DNA of 64,000 bases, taken from contig JAENYZ010000001.1 of NCBI GenBank assembly GCA_016841525.1, positions 496,001 through 560,000 of the forward strand. The letters run 5' to 3'. Below the pieces are notes generated by a model, which saw only the letters and a program-made list of their open reading frames with translations, was not told the DNA's origin and made no database searches. The stretch comes from Anaerolineaceae bacterium (GTDB lineage: Bacteria; Chloroflexota; Anaerolineae; Anaerolineales; Anaerolineaceae). The translations under genes and the position numbers were made by a program. Shown piece after piece: positions 41,098 through 50,063 of this stretch (the stretch's first letter is position 1; every line of letters starts with the position of its first letter).

Positions 41098-41441
41098 TTC
41101 ACTTTGTCTTTCATCAAGCCCGCCCTGTCAAGAAGTGATTGAAGCGCATCCACCAATGATTGATATTCAATTTCTAAAATGGGTTTTCTGGCGATAATGA
41201 CAACATCAAAGCCATTGTGCAAATTATCTTGAAAACCCTGGAAGGCAGACCTAATCCTTCTTTTAGCTAAATTACGCTGGACAGCTCCCCCAACGGACCG
41301 TCCAGCAATGACTGCTATTCGATTTTTTTCTAAATTATTCGATAAAAAACCTACAACAATCGCTTTGTGTGCACTGGATAGACCATCTTGCCGCACACGT
41401 TTGATATCTTCACTGCGGGTTAATCGTGAACTTCGCTTCAA
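41094..41441 (-). CDS. rnpA: Ribonuclease P protein component
   Basis: [44 protein letters not shown]. Confidence 0.92.
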   Translation of the reverse strand: MKRSSRLTRSEDIKRVRQDGLSSAHKAIVVGFLSNNLEKNRIAVIAGRSVGGAVQRNLAKRRIRSAFQGFQDNLHNGFDVVIIARKPILEIEYQSLVDALQSLLDRAGLMKDKVN

Positions 41442-41498
41442 TCAACTTCCTGTTCAGCGGGACAACTAACTTCGTTGAATTTCATATGTCCTGGTATT

Positions 41499-41669
41499 CT
41501 ACCAGCGGACCTTTTTCACGTGGTTATTCGCCGTTTTGGCCAGTTGATGTCGACCCTTTGCTCGGCGTCGTTTCAATACATTTTGACCGCCCTTGCTCTT
41601 CATTCGCGCACGGAAACCGTGAACTCGAACGCGTCGTTTTCGCTTGGGCTGATATGTTCGCTTTGGCAT
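41499..41669 (-). CDS. rpmH: 50S ribosomal protein L34 (missed by the ORF track)
   Basis: [56 protein letters not shown]. Confidence 0.97.
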   Translation of the reverse strand: MPKRTYQPKRKRRVRVHGFRARMKSKGGQNVLKRRRAKGRHQLAKTANNHVKKVRW

Positions 41670-41882
41670 TTTTCAATGAGTCCTTTCTTTAATGTTTTTC
41701 TTTCTTTCCTAATACTCGCGCATTAAGGACAGCCACCAATTATACCGTAAGCCCATATCATGGTCAAACAAAGCAAGGCCGCTGTCAATGAGCATGTTGA
41801 TTTTAACAGATCAAGCCAAAAGGTCAAGCTACTCGCAAAAAAGCAGACTCCAAAGTGAGCGATAATGCAAATTCCAGCTCAA

Positions 41883-43175
41883 TTACTCACTAAGGCTGGT
41901 AAGGCTTCCTATTAATGCACTTCGGGCCGGGTGATCTCTATCCAAAACAACCGGTGTGATCCTGTTCCACAGGTCATCCCCTGCTTCAGTGTAAACACGG
42001 ATGTAATTGCCCGTCAATCCAGTGAGGTCCCAGCCTCCATCCTGATTTGGCCGGCTGGATTCCCATAAGACCTTCATGTTTGTTCCGATGAACTGCCCCC
42101 GGTATTCCCGTCCTGCGTCGGCAAAGATCGTGCGCAAAGCAGCATTTCGTGCCTTTGCAGTTTGCATGGGGATATGATCTTTCATTTTGAACGCAGCGGT
42201 GCCCGGTCGAGGCGAATAGGTGAACACATGCCCGCCTGCAAAGCCGATCGATTGTATGAATTCTGCTGTTTGCGCAAAGTCCTGATCAGTTTCACCGGGG
42301 AAACCTGCAATCACATCGGTCGTGAAGGCAATATCAGGCACAGAATTGCGGATCGCATCGATTAGCTGGCGGTATTCACCCGTACCTATCGGCCTGCCCA
42401 TCGCTTTTAATATTGCATCCTTTCCTGCCTGCAGTGGAATGTGCAGGTGACGGCACAGGCGCTCATCCGACCAAAAAGACAGCAATTTCGGGTCAAAATC
42501 CCATGGCTCGATGGATGACAAACGCAGCCTGGCATACCCGTTCAGGGTCAACACTCCCTCAAGCAAATCCGCTATGCTTTTTACACCGAGCAAATCACCA
42601 CCCCATCCTCCCAGCTGGACGCCGGTTAAGACAATTTCCTTCGCCCCGCCGTCAACAGCAGCCTTGATATCTCGAGAAATCTCGGTAAGCGGGCGGGAGC
42701 GAGATCTTCCCCTTGCAATCCTCGTCAGGCAGTATGTGCAGTGGTTATCGCAGCCTTCCTGCACCTTGATAAAAGCCCGTGTACGTCCCCGATCACCAGG
42801 TAACGGCTCCCGAACAAGGTCTAATTTGCTGATCACTTCTGGTGACAAACCCAGGATTTTTGACACAAGGTTCTCTTTTTCATCATTGTCAACAACATCG
42901 GTGACCCCTTCAAGCCCAAGGGCTTTTTCCGGGTAAAGCGTCGCCCAGCAGCCCGTGGCAACTACCCTGGATGCACCTTCACGCGCAGTACGCCGCAATT
43001 TCTTCCGTGAATCTGCTGCTGCCTGGACCGTCACCGCACAGGTGTTGACAATTGCAAGATCAGCCTCTGCCGGATCCCCCACAATTTGATGACCTAATGC
43101 TCGGAAGATATTCGCCAGGGATTCAACCTCGCTCTGGTTTAATCGACAACCAATGCTATCAAAAAATATTTTCAT
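41883..43175 (-). CDS. mtaB: tRNA t6A37 methylthiotransferase MtaB (radical SAM)
   Basis: FDSIGCRLNQSEVESLANIF, VNTCAVTVQAAADSRKKLRR, VQEGCDNHCTYCLTRIARGRSRSRP. Confidence 0.93.
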   Translation of the reverse strand: MKIFFDSIGCRLNQSEVESLANIFRALGHQIVGDPAEADLAIVNTCAVTVQAAADSRKKLRRTAREGASRVVATGCWATLYPEKALGLEGVTDVVDNDEKENLVSKILGLSPEVISKLDLVREPLPGDRGRTRAFIKVQEGCDNHCTYCLTRIARGRSRSRPLTEISRDIKAAVDGGAKEIVLTGVQLGGWGGDLLGVKSIADLLEGVLTLNGYARLRLSSIEPWDFDPKLLSFWSDERLCRHLHIPLQAGKDAILKAMGRPIGTGEYRQLIDAIRNSVPDIAFTTDVIAGFPGETDQDFAQTAEFIQSIGFAGGHVFTYSPRPGTAAFKMKDHIPMQTAKARNAALRTIFADAGREYRGQFIGTNMKVLWESSRPNQDGGWDLTGLTGNYIRVYTEAGDDLWNRITPVVLDRDHPARSALIGSLTSLSE

Positions 43176-43184
43176 AAACGGAAA

Positions 43185-43838
43185 TCAGGGTTTAATAACA
43201 ATAAAATCATCAAATAAAATATCAACGCCGGCTTCAACGAAGTTACCAACAATCAAACCGACATCGCCATTCTTGAAATCAGTGTCCTCAACCTGGATCA
43301 GCGGGGTGTCATTGACAACAAGTGCCAATTGATTCCCCTTACACATGGCGATAATTTCATTTTCTTCGCCACCCCGATGAATTTTCTCGCTAAAATCCAT
43401 ATGCGCCTGGTCAATCAAACTTTGCTGACCGGATGCCATCTTATAGATGCCATAATAGCCATCCGAGCCAATCACCAATGCATAATAATTGGCTGAATCC
43501 TGGTAGCGGCAAAGCACACCGTACATGTTGTCACTCGGACCGCCCAGCTGCCACGCCTTTGTGTAAATCAAGGTATCAGAAAAATTCAAGCCGGGGGTAC
43601 TCCAGAATTGATATTGGGGCACATTCGACCACAACCGAAAGCCACCAGATTGATTCCCAGCAAAACTTATAGAATCTTCATAGGTGCGCCAGCCGCCCGT
43701 TTGGTGGGAAAAATCATCTTTAAACAAAACGCTTTCGTCTCCAACCCAGGGCAATTTGTCAGCAGCGAGGGATTCAGCCTGGCACCCACCCAGTAAAAAC
43801 GAAAGAATGATCATCATAAGAAAAATTATTCGTTTCAT
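43185..43838 (-). CDS. Lipoprotein with concanavalin-like/LamG-type fold
   Basis: ORF opens at 43919; ATG 43838 gives MKRIIFLMMIILSFLLGGCQAES lipobox; 'LFKDDFSHQTGGWRTYEDS..GGFRLWSN'. Confidence 0.75.
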   Translation of the reverse strand: MKRIIFLMMIILSFLLGGCQAESLAADKLPWVGDESVLFKDDFSHQTGGWRTYEDSISFAGNQSGGFRLWSNVPQYQFWSTPGLNFSDTLIYTKAWQLGGPSDNMYGVLCRYQDSANYYALVIGSDGYYGIYKMASGQQSLIDQAHMDFSEKIHRGGEENEIIAMCKGNQLALVVNDTPLIQVEDTDFKNGDVGLIVGNFVEAGVDILFDDFIVIKP

Positions 43839-44148
43839 CTCAAAGATCCGGCTCAATATCATTATTGAAGCATACCTCAGTTGGCAAGCAATTGTTTCAT
43901 CAGAAATTATAACCCACACACAAGTATGTTTTAAGTTTTCACAATGTCCATAAATGAAACGACTTTACTGTACTTGAAGTAGTAATACTTTACAGTTGGG
44001 ACGATCTTTTTTTGTGCTTTTGAAAAATGAATGATTTACCAATAGCAAAGAAATCAAACTACCGGAGCGAGGGTTTTAACCCGCTCATAAGAATTTCTAC
44101 TAAATACTCATTAAAATAATCCACAATTAATTTGCATTGCAAAAATCT

Positions 44149-44201
44149 GCGGACTGACCCTAACGCCCATAGGGCTCAGGGCAGGGTCCGCACTCCGGAC
44201 T
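44149..44201. repeat. Nested inverted repeat (REP-like hairpin)
   Basis: GCGGAC...CCCT..GCCC-ata-GGGC..AGGG..GTCCGC. Confidence 0.7.
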
Positions 44202-44351
44202 TTTAATATTTTTCCAAAACTTAAGTGTTTTATAGTAAACCTTTTTCAACATCATCTTCTGGTTTCTTATGACCCCACAATAAGCTGAGGTTTTTTAACA
44301 ACAAATAGGCTGCCTATTGAGACAACCTATCTAATCAATTGTTTATTTTTC

Positions 44352-44357
44352 TATAAT
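44352..44357 (+). promoter_or_regulatory. -10 box (TATAAT) of the 44361-44528 RNA candidate
   Basis: cTATAATaactacccc directly before the closing stem. Confidence 0.6.
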
Positions 44358-44360
44358 AAC

Positions 44361-44528
44361 TACCCCGCCGTGCCGTGTGGAGCTGAGTTTTGAACCTGCG
44401 TAAGCAGGTTTGTCGTACCCATCAGATCTGCCTTGACGTAAGTCTATCGCATCACTAGATGGAGTTCTGACGTTAGTAAAGGGTGTTGGCCCAAAACTGG
44501 TGTGCTGCATCACGAACACAGCAGGGTA
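44361..44528 (+). ncRNA. Structured non-coding RNA candidate (possibly raiA-motif-like; 6S-sized)
   Basis: 5' arm taccccgccgtg (44361-44372) pairs with 3' arm cacagcagggta (44517-44528), 10/12 pairs; hairpin AACCTGC-GTAA-GCAGGTT (44393-44410) with GNRA loop; TATAAT upstream; no ORF. Confidence 0.65.
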
Positions 44529-44674
44529 AATTACTTATACCATAAATCCAAATCAATGAAAAGAAGCGAAATGTTAAGGATCTCAGCAGATGAATACTCT
44601 ATAATCAATTTTTTTCATTTGTAAAAAATTATGGTAATCTAAATGAGAAACCGCATTATCTGAAGAGAGATTCC

Positions 44675-45250
44675 ATGAGAACCTTTGTTGCGATTGATTT
44701 TTCCCCTGAAATAAGAAAGAAAATTGGCGAGATTATAGAATACTTCAAAACACAAACCCCGGATTACGCGCTGAAATGGGTGGAACCGCAAAACTTGCAC
44801 ATGACCATCAAGTTCCTTGGAGAATTATCTGAAGGGCACCTCCGAACCATCAAGGATGTGCTCTCAGACACCCTTGAGGGAAGAAGCGCGTTTGAAATTG
44901 AGGTGACAGGCATGGGCATGTATCCCAGCACCCAGAAACCGCGAGTGATCTGGTTGGGCGTTGAGGGCAGTGAACCTTTGAAGGACATCCATCAAAGCCT
45001 TGACCAGGCTTTGCAAAAAGCGTCCATTCCACCGGATAAACGCGGATTAAGCCCTCATCTCACCATCGCCCGAGTTCGAAGAAATGTGGAAACGCTGATT
45101 GTGCAGGATATTGGGAAAACGCTTTCCCAATTCAAGATCGACTCATTGGGAAAATGCACCATTGATAGAATCGTCCTTTATAAAAGCACATTGACACCGA
45201 GCGGTCCAATTTATGATCCCTTATTGTCCATCCCGCTGGATAAAGTATAA
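44675..45250 (+). CDS. thpR: RNA 2',3'-cyclic phosphodiesterase (2'-5' RNA ligase family)
   Basis: MRTFVAIDFSPEIRKKIGEI, NLHMTIKFLGE, LSPHLTIARVRR two HxTx motifs. Confidence 0.93.
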   Translation: MRTFVAIDFSPEIRKKIGEIIEYFKTQTPDYALKWVEPQNLHMTIKFLGELSEGHLRTIKDVLSDTLEGRSAFEIEVTGMGMYPSTQKPRVIWLGVEGSEPLKDIHQSLDQALQKASIPPDKRGLSPHLTIARVRRNVETLIVQDIGKTLSQFKIDSLGKCTIDRIVLYKSTLTPSGPIYDPLLSIPLDKV

Positions 45251-45291
45251 TTTGGTAGATCAATGATTTCTATAGTACAGAGAGGTGACAT

Positions 45292-45636
45292 CTGGAAGCA
45301 ATAAATTTAGCAAGAAACATCGCAAATTACCTGGAACAAAAAAAGGGGGAAGACATCGTTGTCCTGGACATTAAAGACATCGCATCATTTACGGACTATT
45401 TTGTTATCGCCAGCGGCACAAGCAAACGCATGCTTCAAAGTCTGGCAAGCAGTCTGGGTAGAGAAGTAAAGACAAATTACCACCTGACCAACCAACCGCA
45501 AGGCAGCCCTGATTCTGGCTGGATTGTCCTGGATTACGGTGATGTGGTTGTGCATTTGTTCTCTCCCAAAGAGAGGGATTATTACCTACTGGAAGACCTG
45601 TGGTCCGAGGGAAATGTTGTATTGCGATTGATGTAA
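45292..45636 (+). CDS. rsfS: Ribosomal silencing factor RsfS, apparent CTG start
   Basis: In-frame extension of track ORF 45430: (L/M)EAINLARNIANYLEQKKGEDIVVLDIKDIASFTDYFVIASGTSKRMLQSLASSL...DSGWIVLDYGDVVVHLFSPKERDYYLLEDLWSEG; in-frame TGA at 45286 upstream; SD gagaggtga. Confidence 0.88.
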   Translation: MEAINLARNIANYLEQKKGEDIVVLDIKDIASFTDYFVIASGTSKRMLQSLASSLGREVKTNYHLTNQPQGSPDSGWIVLDYGDVVVHLFSPKERDYYLLEDLWSEGNVVLRLM

Positions 45637-45700
45637 ATAACGTAATCACTCTGGATAGATTTAGTATCCAGACATCAGAAAAAACAATACAGAAAATGAA

Positions 45701-45737
45701 AAGCGCTGCTTCAATTTGAGGCAGCGCTTATTAAATT
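45701..45737. terminator. Hairpin terminator between convergent rsfS and bcp
   Basis: AAGCGCTGC..ttcaatttgag..GCAGCGCTT then attaaatttt. Confidence 0.75.
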
Positions 45738-45752
45738 TTCTTCCAAAGCCAT

Positions 45753-46214
45753 TTAGGCTGCAATGGCTTCCAAAACTTCCTGGCTGTGATCGGACGGTTT
45801 AACATTTTCAAAGACGCGTTTAATATAACCTTCAGGACCAATCACATAGGTCGTTCGAAAAACGCCTTCATATTCCCTGCCAAAAGACTTTTTCAAACCC
45901 CAAACTCCATATGCTTCACAGACCGCATGACCAGGATCGGCAAGTAATGTGAAGGGCAGTGCATATTTTTCTTTGAATTTCTTATGGGACTCGACCTTGT
46001 CCGGGCTGATGCCAATAATCGTCACTCCTGCCTTCTTAAAATCCGCATAGGAATCCCTGAACGAGCAGGCTTCCTTCGTACAGCCAGGAGTATCATCCTT
46101 GGGATAAAAATAGACAACGATTGTCTCACCCGCATAATCCGATAATTTATGGATCATCCCTTCACTGTCCTGCAGTTCAAAACCCGGTGCTTTCACACCT
46201 TCTGATAAAACCAT
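45753..46214 (-). CDS. bcp: Thioredoxin-dependent thiol peroxidase (Bcp/PrxQ)
   Basis: IVVYFYPKDDTPGCTKEACSFRDSYADFKKAGVTIIGISPD. Confidence 0.94.
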   Translation of the reverse strand: MVLSEGVKAPGFELQDSEGMIHKLSDYAGETIVVYFYPKDDTPGCTKEACSFRDSYADFKKAGVTIIGISPDKVESHKKFKEKYALPFTLLADPGHAVCEAYGVWGLKKSFGREYEGVFRTTYVIGPEGYIKRVFENVKPSDHSQEVLEAIAA

Positions 46215-46291
46215 TTCATTCCTCCTTTAATTTTTAATTATTATTTATAAGTCCAGTATAGACCTAAGCAAAAACCAGTGCAATTTTTTGT

Positions 46292-47185
46292 CTAACGAAT
46301 CCAAAAAGCAAAGCCCAATAAATAAATCGGGATAAACAAAACACAGGCGGTTGCAAATTGCATTAAACCCCATAGGGGTTTTTTGCCCCGACGCACCCCT
46401 TCCATCAGCCAGATTTCAACCAGTCCAATTGGCAAAGTCAAGAAAACTGGCCACAATATGAACCAGGGAAATCCAAGCAGGGCAATCATTGCAAAAATCA
46501 GGTAAGCCAGTAAGATCAGGGCATTGTGAAAGACCATAGCTTTTTCCCAGCCCACATGGGTTACTATGGTCAGCTTCTCGGTGCGCAGGTCCTCATGGAA
46601 AGTCTTTAGATCAGTCAGCAAACGGTAAGCAAGGTAAACGGGGATCAATCCAGGTACAACCAGGGTCAATAAACGATGAGGTTCAGTGGATTGGGTGAAA
46701 TACGCAATAGCGGGTGGAAAAATCACAAACAGCAGCGCTTCAATCAGCATTTTATACGGGCGAAGGGCTTGCCTGACATCAGACAGGTAGTAAACCCCGC
46801 CCAAAATAACAAAACCAAGGAATAAAAAGGACAAACCATCCCACAAGAAACGTCGAATCATCCAATCGACAAAGATTGTTATCGATGCCGTTAAAAAGGT
46901 CGCGATCACCAGGGCAATCACCCACCGCAGCCGTTTGATTTCATTTAATTTGCTGTCTTCCGGCCAGTTTTTAATGTCTCGCAGTTGCCCAAGGACTTTC
47001 AATAATTCTATGCTCAAGATCACAAATAATAGGAACAAACCACCCTGGATCAAAGCTCCCCAATTTTTCAAATGGCGAACATATTGAACCAAACCTGCCC
47101 CCAAAGCATAAGTTGCAAGCATGCTCCCCAATCGAAAGGGTTTAATAGCTTTCAACAGGTATTTAACAATCATTACTGGCTCCAA
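46292..47185 (-). CDS. UbiA-family prenyltransferase-like membrane protein
   Basis: Polytopic 297 aa; 'KAIKPFRLGSMLATYALGAGLVQYVRH', 'YLAYRLLTDLKTFHEDLRTEKLTIVTHVGWEKAM'. Confidence 0.75.
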   Translation of the reverse strand: MEPVMIVKYLLKAIKPFRLGSMLATYALGAGLVQYVRHLKNWGALIQGGLFLLFVILSIELLKVLGQLRDIKNWPEDSKLNEIKRLRWVIALVIATFLTASITIFVDWMIRRFLWDGLSFLFLGFVILGGVYYLSDVRQALRPYKMLIEALLFVIFPPAIAYFTQSTEPHRLLTLVVPGLIPVYLAYRLLTDLKTFHEDLRTEKLTIVTHVGWEKAMVFHNALILLAYLIFAMIALLGFPWFILWPVFLTLPIGLVEIWLMEGVRRGKKPLWGLMQFATACVLFIPIYLLGFAFWIR

Positions 47186-47278
47186 TCGGGGTGGTTATTG
47201 TCATTCGAAATCCTTATTCAATAAATAATTTTAGCTAAATGGTATAATGGTGGCAAGTCTCAATTATCGAGCATTACT

Positions 47279-49441
47279 ATGCGAAAACATTTTAAGCGCA
47301 CAGCTTTCATTATTCTCCTGATTCCCATTCTGTTCTTCTTCTCCGTTCTTTCAACAGCGGACTTTGAAGGAGAAAATGAATTAATCTCGTCATTTCTTAA
47401 AACTTTTACAAACAGCAAGGCCAAGGCACAGGCACCGCAGAGGGTGTATGTTGCCACATCCCCCGCCGAATGCGGGGATTTTACCCCATGCTACATCAAC
47501 ACCGACGGGGTTGATGAACCAAACGGCACCGGCACCGGGCTGCGCGATGCCGTCAACGCCCTCAACCCGGGCGATGAAATTGTCGTCCTCGGAAACTACC
47601 TGGTCAAAGACCACACGGTTCTGATTGACAAAAACCTGATAATCCTGGGTCAGGACAATTCCCTGATTACCTACAATGGAACAAACTGCAGCGTCCCAAT
47701 GCTCAACTTCACAGCCGGCGGGATATTGAAAGACCTGACCATTGTCGGCGCAGATTGCAGCGGCGTTTCCCGTAACCTGGTTTCAATCAACAGCCAGATT
47801 GACCTAAGCATCGAGCATACAACGCTCACAGATGGCGGTCGCGCTGTGGATATCAAGAGTGGGGACGGTACGGTGACTCTTGCCTTCAACCACATCACGG
47901 GCAACCAGGACTACGCCCTTTACCAGGGCAAGGGGCTCGGTTCAGGTACCGTCAAAATTTATGCTAACAACATCCATTCAAACCGAGTTGGTGCACAGGT
48001 TAACTGCAACAACCTGGGTACCGCCGACCATAACTTCTGGGGCGAGGGCGTCCTGGCATCAAGCGGGTCGGAATTCTGCACCGTCAGCGAAGCGAAAACC
48101 CTCGGTGCCCCCATCCTGACCAGTGCGAATGCGCCCGGTGCACAGGCACTGATGCAAACTGTGACTGACATCTTCGCGGCTGCCTTTGATAATAATATTG
48201 CCCTCAAACGCAATTCCGGGGGCAATTATGATCTCGTGATCGTCAATCACGGCCAGGGGACAACGGAGAACATCCCCTTCCTCGGTGTGGGTACAACCCC
48301 GATCATTGCCTGTTCCAACATCTATGATATCTTCCTGGCTGAAGGTGCAATTGCCTCCGACCTTGTACTGTCAATAAAATACGACCTGAACGCTGACTGC
48401 ATCAGCAAGATTGAATCCGTGGACTTTTGCGGGAGTAACGACAGCAGCAAAATCCCCTTGTGGTGGTACGACCCCCTCAATAACCTGACCGATGGCTGGG
48501 ACCGCACCGGGCAAATCCCGGCGGGTGACAACCCGCTCAACGAAGGCGGTCAATTGACAAGCTGCAATACGGTTGAAGACAGGCTGGAGGTGGTGATCGA
48601 TACTTCTGGCCGCCCCGGAATCAGCAAAGACCTGAATTTCACACCCTTCCTGGCTGGCTTGCCGATTGGCAGCAGCGACATCAAGACCTTTGGCGCTGTT
48701 CTCGACATTGATGAGGTTAATCTTTCATGGGAGACGGGCATTGAGAGCAGCATTTCTGGATATCATGTCCTCAGAGCCAGTTCAGAAACCGGACCTTACA
48801 GCCGCATCTCCCCGTTCATCAGCGCAATCGGGTCAAATGCCCTCTACCAGTACACTGATGTATTAAACACCAGCGACTTCAACAAAAATTTTTATTACAA
48901 AATAGAGATCATCAACAGCTATGGAGATACCATTCGAACCCATGGGCCGCAAAGCATCCTGACATCGACACCCACCCCAACCTTTACAGCCACAATCACC
49001 CCCACGCCGACGCGCACCCTGTACCCCACCCGAACGCCCTATCCAACCAGCACGCCGGGTCCTACCAGGACGGCAACACTTTACTACTACCGATCCCCGA
49101 CTTCCTTTTATCGACCCAGGACCTCAACACCCTTCAATACACCCACACAGGTTCGTACAGAACGTCCGACGTCCACAATAACGCCCACTATCGACGAAAC
49201 TTCCCTGGCAGCTCAAAGCCCTTCAGCGGAATTCGTCACAGTTACACCGACCAAAAGCAGGACACCTTTTCCGACAACCACATTGCAGCCAACAACGACG
49301 CCAACACAGGTTCCAACACAGGAACCCATTATCAATGACCAGGAACAAAATCCCTGGATCTATTTATTGATTGGCACCAGCTCTGGCCTTGGTTTCTTAG
49401 GTTTAGCAAGTTTTTATCTTTCCAAAAAATTTTTTCAATAA
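47279..49441 (+). CDS. Exported protein: parallel beta-helix region, Fn3-like domain, Thr/Pro-rich stalk, C-terminal TM
   Basis: Signal peptide; 'GDEIVVLGNYLVKDHTVLIDKNLIILGQDN'; 'VNLSWETGIESSISGYHVLRASSETGPY'; stalk TPTPTFTATITPTPTRTLYPTRTPYPTSTPGP; TM 'WIYLLIGTSSGLGFLGLASFYLSKKFFQ'. Confidence 0.85.
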   Translation: MRKHFKRTAFIILLIPILFFFSVLSTADFEGENELISSFLKTFTNSKAKAQAPQRVYVATSPAECGDFTPCYINTDGVDEPNGTGTGLRDAVNALNPGDEIVVLGNYLVKDHTVLIDKNLIILGQDNSLITYNGTNCSVPMLNFTAGGILKDLTIVGADCSGVSRNLVSINSQIDLSIEHTTLTDGGRAVDIKSGDGTVTLAFNHITGNQDYALYQGKGLGSGTVKIYANNIHSNRVGAQVNCNNLGTADHNFWGEGVLASSGSEFCTVSEAKTLGAPILTSANAPGAQALMQTVTDIFAAAFDNNIALKRNSGGNYDLVIVNHGQGTTENIPFLGVGTTPIIACSNIYDIFLAEGAIASDLVLSIKYDLNADCISKIESVDFCGSNDSSKIPLWWYDPLNNLTDGWDRTGQIPAGDNPLNEGGQLTSCNTVEDRLEVVIDTSGRPGISKDLNFTPFLAGLPIGSSDIKTFGAVLDIDEVNLSWETGIESSISGYHVLRASSETGPYSRISPFISAIGSNALYQYTDVLNTSDFNKNFYYKIEIINSYGDTIRTHGPQSILTSTPTPTFTATITPTPTRTLYPTRTPYPTSTPGPTRTATLYYYRSPTSFYRPRTSTPFNTPTQVRTERPTSTITPTIDETSLAAQSPSAEFVTVTPTKSRTPFPTTTLQPTTTPTQVPTQEPIINDQEQNPWIYLLIGTSSGLGFLGLASFYLSKKFFQ

Positions 49442-50063
49442 TCCTTCCTGGGCTCATTTCCACATGTTAATGACTGCAAATTACCTTGTTCAAGAAAATG
49501 CCAATTATTCGTCCATAAAATGCGTTTTTCAAAAAACAGTTAACAAACCAAATTTAGTCATAAAAAATATTTATTAATTGATTCTTTTTGACTTTTCCTT
49601 ATCCTTTAATTAAATCACGTCTTATAAGCCATAGAATTGATAACATTCGCCGGTTTGCAATTCATCTTTTATTTTTAATCCATATTCCTATAAATTAAAC
49701 CTTAAAATATGTAAAAGACACCTTGACTCTACAAAAAGTCAATCTATAATTATTTAAGTGAATTTAATATCACAAACTTTTACTGGTAATTATTGATGAG
49801 GTGGAGTGGGAGAAAGGGGCCATATTGAATTGAATAGTCCATGATTTTCACATTAATGTCGTCCTTTGGATGGTGTTTATATTTAATACCATGCCACTGA
49901 ATTACAGGTATAACTTCGACCCCCTTTACTGGTATCAACATGTCCTTCGGAACCTGTCCTTTTTTATTCACAATTGAATAACGCAAACTGCATTTCTCTT
50001 TGTGATATTGATAAATGTTAATTTGTTAAAACTTTTAAAGTAATTGACTTCAAGGAGTTTAAA

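Noticed and set aside
41690-41880. Possible oriC next to rpmH
   Set aside because: No TTATCCACA-like DnaA boxes or dnaA gene; the next gene is mtaB.
48960-49330. Low-complexity ACC/CCA-rich DNA as a possible repeat array or CRISPR
   Set aside because: It encodes the Thr/Pro-rich stalk of the 720-aa exported protein; spacing is irregular with no spacer-repeat structure.
49780-49986. 68-aa minus-strand ORF
   Set aside because: Isolated in AT-rich intergenic DNA, no convincing RBS or family; left unannotated.
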